Positions 16,753 to 27,766 of a DNA stretch of 64,000 nt are shown here, one piece after another. The position numbers were made by a program, and so were the translations under genes. Every line of letters starts with the position of its first letter. Positions within the stretch are counted from its first letter, which is position 1. Under the pieces are notes generated by a model. The model saw only the letters and a program-made list of their open reading frames with translations, did no database searches and was not told the origin of the DNA. The stretch comes from Janthinobacterium psychrotolerans (GTDB taxonomy: Bacteria > Pseudomonadota > Gammaproteobacteria > Burkholderiales > Burkholderiaceae_D): positions 158,631-222,630 of the forward strand of contig NZ_LOCQ01000053.1 in NCBI RefSeq assembly GCF_001677885.1, read 5' to 3'.

Positions 16753-17775
16753 ATGACAGCCGTCCATCCGTATCCCTCGCTGGCCCAGATCCGCGACACC
16801 GCCGCACGCCTGCAAGGCAAGATCCTGCACACGCCCGTATGGCGCTGGCAAACCGGCGTCATCGACGAACAGTTTCCTGCCACCGAAGTCTGGCTCAAGC
16901 TGGAGCTGTTTCAAAAAACCGGCACCTTCAAATTGCGTGGCGCACTCAACTGCATCGAGGCGCTCGATGCGCCGGCGCGCCAGCGCGGCGTGGTCGCCGT
17001 CAGCGCCGGCAACCATGCGATTGCCGTGGCCTACACGGCAAGGCTGGCCGGATGCAGCGCCAGGGTCGTCATGCCGGCGCACGCCAGCCCTGCACGCATC
17101 GCCGCCTGCCGCAACTTCGGCGCCGACGTGCTGCTGATGCCCGATATACACCAGGCGTTTGCGCGTGGCCGCGAGATTGCACGCGACGAGGGCCGCACCA
17201 TGCTGCATCCCTACGACGGCCCGCTGACCGCGCAGGGCACGGCCACGGTCGGACTGGAGCTGATGGCGCAAGTGCCCGGTCTCGATGCGGTGGTGGTGCC
17301 GGTCGGCGGCGGCGGCCTGTGCGCCGGCATCGCCGCCGCCGTCAAACAGCTCAATCCGCACTGCGCCGTGTACGGCGTCGAGCCCTTCGGCGCCGACGCG
17401 CTGTACCGCAGCTTCGCCTCGGGCACGCCGCAGGTGCTGGAGCGGGTCGATACCGTTGCCGACAGCCTTTGTGCGCCGTATGCGATGGAATACAGTTTTA
17501 ATGTGTGCCGCCGCTTTGTCGACGAAGTGGTGCGGGTCGACGACGAGCAGATCTGCGAGGCCATGCTGTACTTGTTCCGCGATGCCAAGCTGGTGGCCGA
17601 ACCGGCGGCGGCGGTGGCGGCGGCAGCGCTGTTCGGGCCGCTGCGCGAGCGGCTGGCGGGCAAGCGCGTGGCCTTGCTGGTGTGCGGCTCGAATATCGAT
17701 GCCGAGCGCTTTGCCGAACTGCTGTGCCGGGGCGCGCGCCGGGATCGCCTGCGCACGCCCGAGCAAATCCGCTGA
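16753..17775 (+). CDS. PLP-dependent threonine/serine dehydratase-like enzyme
   Basis: 340 residues from the ATG at 16753 (GGAG 7 bp upstream). Fold-type II PLP enzyme: the Schiff-base lysine lies in KTGTFKLRGALN (about residues 55-66), SAGNHAIAVAY follows, and the phosphate-binding loop is VPVGGGGLCAG (about 180-190). Short length without an ACT regulatory domain fits catabolic threonine/serine dehydratases or serine racemase-like enzymes, which yield 2-ketobutyrate or pyruvate plus ammonia. The exact substrate is open. The 264 bp upstream hold no other gene that I can support. Confidence 0.87.
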   Translation: MTAVHPYPSLAQIRDTAARLQGKILHTPVWRWQTGVIDEQFPATEVWLKLELFQKTGTFKLRGALNCIEALDAPARQRGVVAVSAGNHAIAVAYTARLAGCSARVVMPAHASPARIAACRNFGADVLLMPDIHQAFARGREIARDEGRTMLHPYDGPLTAQGTATVGLELMAQVPGLDAVVVPVGGGGLCAGIAAAVKQLNPHCAVYGVEPFGADALYRSFASGTPQVLERVDTVADSLCAPYAMEYSFNVCRRFVDEVVRVDDEQICEAMLYLFRDAKLVAEPAAAVAAAALFGPLRERLAGKRVALLVCGSNIDAERFAELLCRGARRDRLRTPEQIR

Positions 17776-17784
17776 CAGGCCAGC

Positions 17785-18360
17785 TTAGGTCAGATCATGC
17801 AGGTCCTTGCGCTGCGCCGGACCTGCCGAAAACTGTGAAAACGCCACTTCCAGCCCGCCGCGCTCCGGGGTGCAGCACATCGGCCCGACCAGGTAGCGTG
17901 CGCTGGCAGGAAACGGCGCCAGGCGCAGCAGCGGCCACAGCTTGCCATCGACCGAATACTGCACCCGGATCACGCCCTCGCTGACGGTCACGCGCAGCCA
18001 GAAGCCGTTCGGCATGGCCGGCGCCGCGCTGACGGCCCAGTCGGATTGACCTGCCGTCAGCACCGTGCTCAGCCACAGCTGGCCGTCGGAAAACTCGACG
18101 CCGCATTTGATCCAGTGTTCCTCATCGATGCGCACCATCAGCCCGGCCTGGTCGTACAAGGTGGCGTAGTGCCCGGCCACATGCATCTGGGCCGTGAAAT
18201 CGCCGTCGGTGGCCACGCCAAAAAAGTGGCCGCTGTCGCGGATGAAACCGTAGCTGGTCTTGCGCCAGAAGTCGGTCTTGTCGTCGCTGGTGACGCGCAG
18301 GGTGCCGTCGTCGAGCGTCCATTCTGTTGGCTGGTTCAGCCAGCTCGCCTGTTCAAACAT
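17785..18360 (-). CDS. DUF1349 domain protein
   Basis: 191 residues from the ATG at 18360 (GAGGAGA 5 bp upstream). A single all-beta, concanavalin-like DUF1349 domain with the characteristic DKTDFWRKTSYGFIRDSGHF and DQAGLMVRIDEEHWIKCGVE blocks. Family members resemble carbohydrate-binding modules and have sometimes been labelled regulators of enolase; no reaction is established. It starts 17 bp after the stop of the outer membrane efflux gene and is therefore probably the last gene of the RND operon, though a functional link to efflux is not evident. Confidence 0.85.
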   Translation of the reverse strand: MFEQASWLNQPTEWTLDDGTLRVTSDDKTDFWRKTSYGFIRDSGHFFGVATDGDFTAQMHVAGHYATLYDQAGLMVRIDEEHWIKCGVEFSDGQLWLSTVLTAGQSDWAVSAAPAMPNGFWLRVTVSEGVIRVQYSVDGKLWPLLRLAPFPASARYLVGPMCCTPERGGLEVAFSQFSAGPAQRKDLHDLT

Positions 18361-18377
18361 CGTGTCTCCTCGCTTGC

Positions 18378-19774
18378 TTATAACTGATTGGATAGTCCCC
18401 ATCCCAGCGCCTGGTACAGCGCGATCGCACTGGTGTAGGACGCGGTTTCCGACTGCAGCGCCTCGCGTCTTGTGTCGTACAGGGCGCGCTGGTTTTCCAG
18501 CACCGCCTGGTAGCTGCCGGCGCCGGCTTGATACCGTGTGCCGGCGATGTGCAACGCGGCGCCGCCGTGGCGTGCCGATTGTAGCAAGGACGCCAGCCGC
18601 GTCTGATTTTCCGCCAGTTGCGTGACGGCGTTTTCCACGTCCTCCTGCGCCAGCAGCATGGCCTGTTGATAGCCGGCCAGCGCGCCTTGCGCCAGCGCCT
18701 GCGTGCCGCGCACGCGCGCCCTGGCGCTGCCCAGATGAAATGCCGGGTGGCTGATACCGGGCGCGATCGCGAAGGCGCGCGCGCCGCCGTCGAACACGCT
18801 GCCGCCGCGCAGCGCAAAAAAGCCGATAAAGCCACCCAGGCTGAGCCTTGGATACAGCTCGGCCGTGGCCGCGCCCACGTCTTCGCTGGAGGCGGCCAGC
18901 AGGCGTTCGGCGCGCACCACGTCTGGCCGCTGCCTGATCATCTGGTTCACGTCGCCGAGCGGCAGCTGGCTGGCCAGCGGCGCCGCAGCCGGTGCGGTCA
19001 ATACCAGCGCGCTGGCGCCCGGCGGCTGGCCGCGCAACACATCGAGCCGGTACTGGGCCTGGCGCAAGCTTGCCTGCAAGGGCGGCAGCGCCGCCTCGCT
19101 GCGCGCCAGGTTGGCCAGCGCGTTTTGCCGCTCTTCCGGCAAGCCGACGCCGGCCGCCAGGCGCGCCTCGATCAGCGCCACCGTTTCGCGCCAGCTGTCC
19201 ACCTGCGCTTGCGCCAGCGCCAGGCCTTGCCCGTCGCCCAGCGCCTGGTAGTAATTGCGCGCCACCTCGGCCGCGATCACCAGCTGCGCCTGGCGCAGAT
19301 CGGCTTGCGCAGCATCCGCGCGGGCCTGCGCCGAACGGCTGAGATGGCCCAGGCGGCCGAACAGGTCCAGCTCCCACTGCGCATCGAGACCGATGCGCGT
19401 GCCGGCCGTCGCAGCGCGCGACCCGGGCGCGGTTTGTTCCACCTGGCGCTGCCAGCCGGCCTGGCCGGTGACGATGGGCAGGCGGTCAGTTTCGCGCTGG
19501 TCGAACACGGCGCGCGCCGCCAGCAAATTCGCTTGCGCCTGGGCGATATCGCGGTTGTGCGCGAGCGCCGCGGTGATCAGTTGCGTGAGAAGCGCATCGT
19601 CAAAAAAGGTCCACCATGGCGTCTCGCTGATGGTGCTGCCGGCGTCCTTGAATTGCGCCTGCTGCGCGCTGGCCAAGGTGATGGCCGGCGTGTCCGGCGT
19701 GACGTAGGCGGGGCTGACGGCGCAGCCGGCCAGCAGCAGTGACGCGAACGTAAGGGCGAGGGTTTTCTGGTTCA

Positions 19775-19778
<4 letters not shown>
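18378..19778 (-). CDS. RND efflux outer membrane factor, NodT/OprM family
   Basis: 466 residues. The N-terminus is a lipoprotein signal (LTFASLLLAGCAVSP, lipobox Cys near residue 19). Two repeats of the outer-membrane-efflux domain follow (about 60-260 and 275-460), with the family block ARNYYQALGDGQGLALAQAQ and QRPDVVRAERLLAASSEDVG. Forms the trimeric outer-membrane exit duct for the pump encoded upstream. The start ATGATG overlaps the permease stop by 4 bp, so adaptor, permease and duct genes are translationally linked in one operon. Confidence 0.92.
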
Positions 19779-22866
<3,088 letters not shown>

Positions 22867-22870
<4 letters not shown>

Positions 22871-23952
22871 CGCGCGGCGTCCTGTTCCAGGGTATTGGCC
22901 ACCGCCTGCACGGCCATGCCGTCAGCGAGCTTCAACTGGCCCGAGGCGACCACCTGCTGGCCGGCAGACAGACCCTTGACGATTTCCACCCTGCCGTCGG
23001 CGCGCTCTCCCAGGGTGACCGCCACCCGTTTCACGGTCAGCGCCTGCTTGCCGGCCTGCTGCGCCACAAACACCGTGTCGCCATAGGCGCTGTAGGTGAC
23101 GGCCGTTTCCGGCACCGTCAGTTGCCGCTCTTTGCCATCGCGCGCCACCTTCACATTGGCGTACATGCCGGCCTTCAGCGCACCGCTTGCCTCGCTCAGC
23201 GCCGCCTGCACCTGCACCATGCGCGCGCGTGAAATCAAGGGATCGATGGCGCTGATCTTCGCCGCAAAGACCTGATCGGGACAAGCGTCGACCGTCACCC
23301 GCACCGCCTGCCCGGGTGCGAGCTTGCCGCTGCCCTGTTCATCGAGAGAAAAATTCACCAGCAAGGATCTGGTGTCGACCAGGCTGGCGACCGTGTCGGC
23401 CGGGTTCAGGTACTGGCCGGCATGCACGCGGCGGATGCCCATCTGGCCGGCAAACGGGGCGCGGATGGTCTTTTGCGCGATCAGCGCCTCGGTCTGGCGC
23501 ACTTCGCCCAGGGCCGCGTCGCGGATCGCCAGCGCGCTGTCGAGCTGCTCCTGCGTGGCCGCCTTGCCTGGTACAAGTTGCACCGTGCGCCGGTAGCTGG
23601 TCTCGGCGTTGTTCAGCTGGGCGCGCAGGCGCAGCAACGACGCCTGCTCGGGCGCGTCATTGAGCTGCACCAGCACCTCTCCGGCGTTGACCTGCTGGCC
23701 AGAAGCAAAGCGGATGGCGGTAACGCGCCCGCCGGTTTCGGCCGCCAGCTGCACCTGGCGCGCCGCTTCCAGTTCGCCGACACCGGTGAAATAACGTGCT
23801 TGCGTGCCGGCCAATACGGGCGCCAGCGCCACCTTGGTGGCCGGCGACGGCGCCGCGACGGCGGCGTGGGAGTCGAGGCGTGGGTACGTGAGGATGCCCG
23901 CCACCGCGAGCGTGATGGCCAGCGCGCCAGCGCCGGCAAGTCGGATTGTCAT
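22867..23952 (-). CDS. RND efflux periplasmic adaptor (membrane fusion protein)
   Basis: 361 residues. N-terminal membrane anchor or signal (about 5-25), then the lipoyl/barrel-sandwich halves (GGRVTAIRFASGQQVNAGEV and KTIRAPFAGQMGIRRVHAGQ) split by an alpha hairpin, followed by a beta-barrel domain. This is the HlyD/AcrA-like adaptor that bridges the permease and the outer membrane factor. First gene of the operon; its stop overlaps the permease start by 4 bp. No dedicated regulator is adjacent. Confidence 0.92.
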
Positions 23953-23982
23953 GATGAGGTCTTTCGATAGAGACGCAGCCGC

Positions 23983-24465
23983 TTACAGCCAGCGCGCGTT
24001 AAACAGGAAGAACAGGGACAGCGTGAACAGCAGCAGCACCAAATGCGTGGTCTGCAGGCTTTCCTGGGCGATCCAGTAGCCGAACCACAGGCCGCCCAGG
24101 TGCATCAGCAGCAGGAAAGCCGCCATCGCGCACAAGGCGAGATTGAGCCAGGGCAGCGCCGCCGCCAGGCCATCGTGGAAGAACAGTGCGACACCGCTCC
24201 AGGCGGCCATCGCCGCAGCCAGCTGCAGCGCCAGCACCACCAGCAGCGCCAGGCGATGCACGGTCAATGACGCCAGCGCGCGGCGCAGCAGCGGGGTTTG
24301 CATGGTCGGGTCCATGCGCAGCGGGTCCATGCGCATGGTGTTGCCGATGGCCCAGACGGAACCGTGAAAGGCGTGCAGATTGTTGATGGCGGCAATGCTG
24401 AGCCAGCAAGCCAGGCCTGAAGCGAGCACAGCTTGAAACAGCAAAATGGTATCGTGTCGCGGCAT
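23983..24465 (-). CDS. DUF2165 family small membrane protein
   Basis: 160 residues from the ATG at 24465 with a GGGAA ribosome-binding site; an in-frame start 16 codons upstream is less likely. Four membrane helices, with MRMDPTMQTPLLRRAL in the first loop and LMHLGGLWFGYWIAQES in the third-to-fourth region, as in DUF2165. Function unknown. It ends 30 bp before the adaptor gene start and is divergent from a SufR-like regulator, which may control it. Confidence 0.8.
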   Translation of the reverse strand: MPRHDTILLFQAVLASGLACWLSIAAINNLHAFHGSVWAIGNTMRMDPLRMDPTMQTPLLRRALASLTVHRLALLVVLALQLAAAMAAWSGVALFFHDGLAAALPWLNLALCAMAAFLLLMHLGGLWFGYWIAQESLQTTHLVLLLFTLSLFFLFNARWL

Positions 24466-24576
24466 GGTCGTTCCCGTCAAAGAAGCTTGCCGGCATGGGA
24501 CACTCGACAGCACAGTGCTATCAGCCTATTATGCAAGCAATTGGTTGGTTAACTCGCCCCATCATAGTGGAGCAAA

Positions 24577-25245
24577 ATGAATTACACAAGTAAACGTTTG
24601 GATAATGGCGACAGCGCTGCGGCTCCGCAGACGACGGAGCGCATCCTGTATTTCATCAAGACCAAGGGGCCCGTGTCGACGGCGTCGCTGGCCAAGACCC
24701 TGGCCATGACAGGCGAGGCGGCGCGCCAGCAGGTGCAAAAGCTGGTGACGGCGGGCCTGATCGAAGGCCGGATGGAGGCGCAAAGCGGCGCCGGGCGGCC
24801 ACGCCAGAACTGGGTGCTGACGGAAGCGGGCCACGCGCGCTTTCCCGACACGCATGCGCAGCTGACGATCAAGCTGATCGGCTCGGTGCGCCAGCTGTTT
24901 GGCGAGGAAGGCTTGAACCAGCTGATCACGCAGCGCGAAGAGGAAAGCCGCAGCGCCTATGCGCTGGCGTGCTCGGCGCCCGACCTGCCCACGCGGCTGG
25001 CGCAGCTGGCGGCGATCCGCGATGAAGAAGGCTATATGGCGCGGGTGGAGGCGGACGGCGAGGACTGGCTGCTGATCGAGGACCATTGCCCGATCTGCGC
25101 CGCGGCGCGCACCTGCCAGGGTTTTTGCCGCTCCGAGCTGCAGCTGTTCCAGGAAGTGGTGGGCCCCATCGCCAGCGTGGTGCGCGAGCAGCACGTGCTG
25201 GCCAATGCGATGCGCTGCGTGTACCGCATCAAATTGACCGCTTAA
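24577..25245 (+). CDS. SufR/DeoR-like winged-helix regulator with cysteine cluster
   Basis: 222 residues. N-terminal winged helix (about 20-85: ERILYFIKTKGPVSTASLAK, then MTGEAARQQVQKL and the wing SGAGRPRQNWVLT), then an all-helical middle and a C-terminal cysteine cluster HCPICAAARTCQGFCRSEL (about 168-186). The wing GRPR and the C-terminal Cys motif resemble SufR-type iron-sulfur-sensing repressors, so redox or iron control is a reasonable inference. It is divergent from the DUF2165 gene (111 bp apart), and its 3' end overlaps the convergent MFS gene by 4 bp. Confidence 0.82.
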   Translation: MNYTSKRLDNGDSAAAPQTTERILYFIKTKGPVSTASLAKTLAMTGEAARQQVQKLVTAGLIEGRMEAQSGAGRPRQNWVLTEAGHARFPDTHAQLTIKLIGSVRQLFGEEGLNQLITQREEESRSAYALACSAPDLPTRLAQLAAIRDEEGYMARVEADGEDWLLIEDHCPICAAARTCQGFCRSELQLFQEVVGPIASVVREQHVLANAMRCVYRIKLTA

Positions 25246-26504
25246 GCGCGCGGAAACAGCGGCCAGGCGAGCAGCGCCACCAGAGCCGCCGCCAGCCACA
25301 CCAGGCCCCAGCTGCTGGCCGCCAGCAAATGCGGCAGCGCGACCGGCGTGGCGAACAGCCCCAGATAGACGGCCGTATTGGCCATGCCCAGCGCCGTGCC
25401 GGCGCTGGCGGCGCCCGCCAGGGTCGCCAGTTCCGTATAGGCCACGCCATGCCAGGCCGATACGCAGATGCCGGCCAGGATCACGGCCGCCATCAGCAGC
25501 CAGCCCGGCGCCGCCAGCGCGGCCACGCCAGCGAGCAGCAGAAACGAGGCCAGCGCCACCAGCACCGAGCCGCGCAGGTAGGCCGGGCGATTCGCGTGAC
25601 GGTCGGTATGGCGCCCGCTCCAGATGCGCATCACCATCGCGCCCAGCTGCAGCATCACCATCACGGAGGTGATCTGCGCCAGGCCCAGGTGGCCATGGTC
25701 GTGAAGGAACACGGTGGCATAGCTCAGGATCGCAAACTGCGGCACGCACAAGATGCCGATGCCGGCCACCATGCGCCACACCTGGCGGTTGTATAACGGT
25801 GACACCGGCGATGCTGCCTTGCCCTCAGGTACGCCCCTGGACGCGTTTTGCGGGCCTCTGGCGGCCTCGGGCGTGAAAGCCGGCTCGTGCATCCAGCGCC
25901 AGGTCAACAGCGCCGTCACGGCGCAGAAAAGGCCCAGCACACCGAAGACGGGCACAAAGCCATACCGGGCGGCCAGGGTCGGCAGCAGCAGCGCGCCCAG
26001 GCCGCCGCCCAGCGGCACGGCCGTCTGGCGGATGCTCATGGCAAAACCGCGTTCGCCGGCGCCGAACCAGCGCATGACGGCGCGGCCGCTGGCGCCGTTG
26101 ACGCTGCCGCCCAGCACGCCGACCAGGGCCAGGCCGGCCGACAGCGCAAACAGCGACGGCACGGCCGCTCCCTGCGGCGTGATCCACAGCATCAGGGTCA
26201 ACAAGGCCAGCAGGGTGCCGAGCAGGCCGGTCAGCAGCACGGGCCGGTCGCCCCAGCGGTCGGTGGCCATGCCCCACGGCAGTTCCGACAAAGCCACGCC
26301 CAGGCCCATGGCGCCCAGCGCCACCCCCAGTTCGGTATTGCTCAGGTGATAGCCGCTGCGCAGCCAGATGGCGGTGGTCGGCATGCCGTTGGCGCAGGCG
26401 GAAAAACTGGCGTTGGCGGCCACGCCGACACCGAGCACTTTCCAGCGGTGGGCGGCATTGAAGGTTGGGACGGAAGGCGTGATGGCAGGGCAGGTAGCGT
26501 TCAT
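25242..26504 (-). CDS. MFS transporter
   Basis: 420 residues with twelve membrane helices. The major-facilitator loop motif between TM2 and TM3 is seen as GMATDRWGDRPVLLTGLLG, and a second-half version as SGRHTDRHANRPAYLRGS. A cytoplasmic Pro/Gly/Ser-rich loop lies between TM6 and TM7. Likely an exporter or small-molecule importer; the substrate is not readable. It is divergent from a LysR regulator with a strong palindrome between the two starts, a common regulator-target layout. Confidence 0.88.
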   Translation of the reverse strand: MNATCPAITPSVPTFNAAHRWKVLGVGVAANASFSACANGMPTTAIWLRSGYHLSNTELGVALGAMGLGVALSELPWGMATDRWGDRPVLLTGLLGTLLALLTLMLWITPQGAAVPSLFALSAGLALVGVLGGSVNGASGRAVMRWFGAGERGFAMSIRQTAVPLGGGLGALLLPTLAARYGFVPVFGVLGLFCAVTALLTWRWMHEPAFTPEAARGPQNASRGVPEGKAASPVSPLYNRQVWRMVAGIGILCVPQFAILSYATVFLHDHGHLGLAQITSVMVMLQLGAMVMRIWSGRHTDRHANRPAYLRGSVLVALASFLLLAGVAALAAPGWLLMAAVILAGICVSAWHGVAYTELATLAGAASAGTALGMANTAVYLGLFATPVALPHLLAASSWGLVWLAAALVALLAWPLFPRA

Positions 26505-26561
26505 GATGGAATCAGGCTGTGATTGACCGCTACAGTGTTGCGCAGTACGATGATTCTGAAT

Positions 26562-26582
26562 ATCAGATAATTTTTATCTGAT
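26562..26582. promoter_or_regulatory. Perfect 9-bp inverted repeat, likely LysR operator
   Basis: Arms ATCAGATAA and TTATCTGAT separated by TTT, in the 94 bp between the divergent MFS and LysR genes. It contains a T-N11-A core as LysR-type regulators prefer. The position fits autoregulation of lysR and control of the MFS gene. Confidence 0.6.
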
Positions 26583-26598
26583 CGTTCGATAAAACCGG

Positions 26599-27507
26599 AT
26601 GGTCATGAACGTACTCAATTTCGATATCGCTTTTTTGCGCAGCTATGTGGCCGGCATCGAGCTGGGCAGCTTTGCCCGTGCGGCCGACAAGGTAGGCCGT
26701 TCCACCTCGGCCGTCAGCGCGCAGCTGAAAAAACTCGAAGAGCAGGCCGGCATGCCACTGTTTCGCAAGGCGGGCCGGGGACTGGCGCTGACCGACGCCG
26801 GCGACGTGCTGCTGGCCTATGCGCGCCGCATGGTCGAACTGAACGACGAGGCCGCCGTCGCCCTGCGCGGGGTGGAACTGGAAGGCTGGGTACGGCTGGG
26901 TTTACAGGAAGATTTTGGCGAAGCGCTGCTGCCGGCCGTGCTGGGGCGTTTTGCGCGCGCCCACCCCAAGGTGCGCATCGAAGCGCACGTGGCGCGCAAT
27001 ACGGATCTGCTGGAACGCCTGGAGCTGGACCAGCTCGACCTGGCCTTGCTGTGGGGCTGCCATGCCTTGCAGGACATGACGGCCTGGCCGGCCCAGCGCC
27101 GCACCCTGATCGCCACGCCCGAGATGCGCTGGATCGCCTCGCCCACCCTGCCCTGGCGGCCGCAGTCGGGCGAGCCGCTGCCGCTGATCGCGTTCGACCG
27201 GCCTTGTCTGTTCCAGCGCTGCGCCACCGATGCCCTCGACCGCGCCGGCATCGCCTGGCGCATCGCATTTACCAGCCCCAGCCTGGCCGGCCTGTGGGCG
27301 GCGGCCGCCGCAGGCCTGGGCGTGACGGTGCGCACCAGCTACGGCCTGCCAGCTTCGGTCTGCGCGCTCGATGCGGTGGCGGCCGGCCTGCCCGCGCTGC
27401 CGTCGCTGTCGCTGGAACTGCTGCGCGCCGCACACACGCCCAGGCCGCCCGTCGAGCGGCTGGCCGTCTTGCTGGCCGAGACCTTGCAGGGCGTGCAGGA
27501 CGATTGA
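26599..27507 (+). CDS. LysR-family transcriptional regulator
   Basis: 302 residues. N-terminal winged helix-turn-helix (about 8-67: SFARAADKVGRSTSAVSAQL, KKLEEQAGMPLFRKAGRGLA) and a periplasmic-binding-protein-like effector domain from about 95. Starts at the ATG at 26599; the ATG at 26605 is an equally possible start. Divergent from the MFS gene, so it probably regulates that transporter and itself in response to an unknown ligand. Confidence 0.9.
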   Translation: MVMNVLNFDIAFLRSYVAGIELGSFARAADKVGRSTSAVSAQLKKLEEQAGMPLFRKAGRGLALTDAGDVLLAYARRMVELNDEAAVALRGVELEGWVRLGLQEDFGEALLPAVLGRFARAHPKVRIEAHVARNTDLLERLELDQLDLALLWGCHALQDMTAWPAQRRTLIATPEMRWIASPTLPWRPQSGEPLPLIAFDRPCLFQRCATDALDRAGIAWRIAFTSPSLAGLWAAAAAGLGVTVRTSYGLPASVCALDAVAAGLPALPSLSLELLRAAHTPRPPVERLAVLLAETLQGVQDD

Positions 27508-27712
27508 TCGCCGCGCATGCGCCGCGCCTTAAGGCTGCTGTGTAAAATCCTTTTCAACCCGGGCGCAGGCAAGTGCTGCTGTGTTTATCGGCGGAAAGCC
27601 GGGCGGAAGTCGACCAGTGGCCAACGCCGTGGCGGCCGGCGGCAGCCTCTACAAGTAGCCGATCGATTTCGGCTTCATGTACGGCCACAGTTTGCAGTGG
27701 TGATGTCGACTG

Positions 27713-27754
27713 GTAGGTCGGATTCGCGAGGCCGCAGGCCACGCGTAATCCGGC
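27713..27754. repeat. REP-like palindrome, degenerate copy
   Basis: GTAGGTCGGATTCGCGAGGC ... GCGTAATCCGG, same family as the copies near 10245 and 40188. It is followed by CAACATGGTTGGCTTA, nearly the same tail that follows the copy at 40188 (CAACATTGTTGGCTTT), so the conserved unit is longer than the palindrome. It lies in the 259-bp gap between the convergent LysR and M16 peptidase genes; I see no gene in that gap. Confidence 0.7.
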
Positions 27755-27766
27755 AACATGGTTGGC

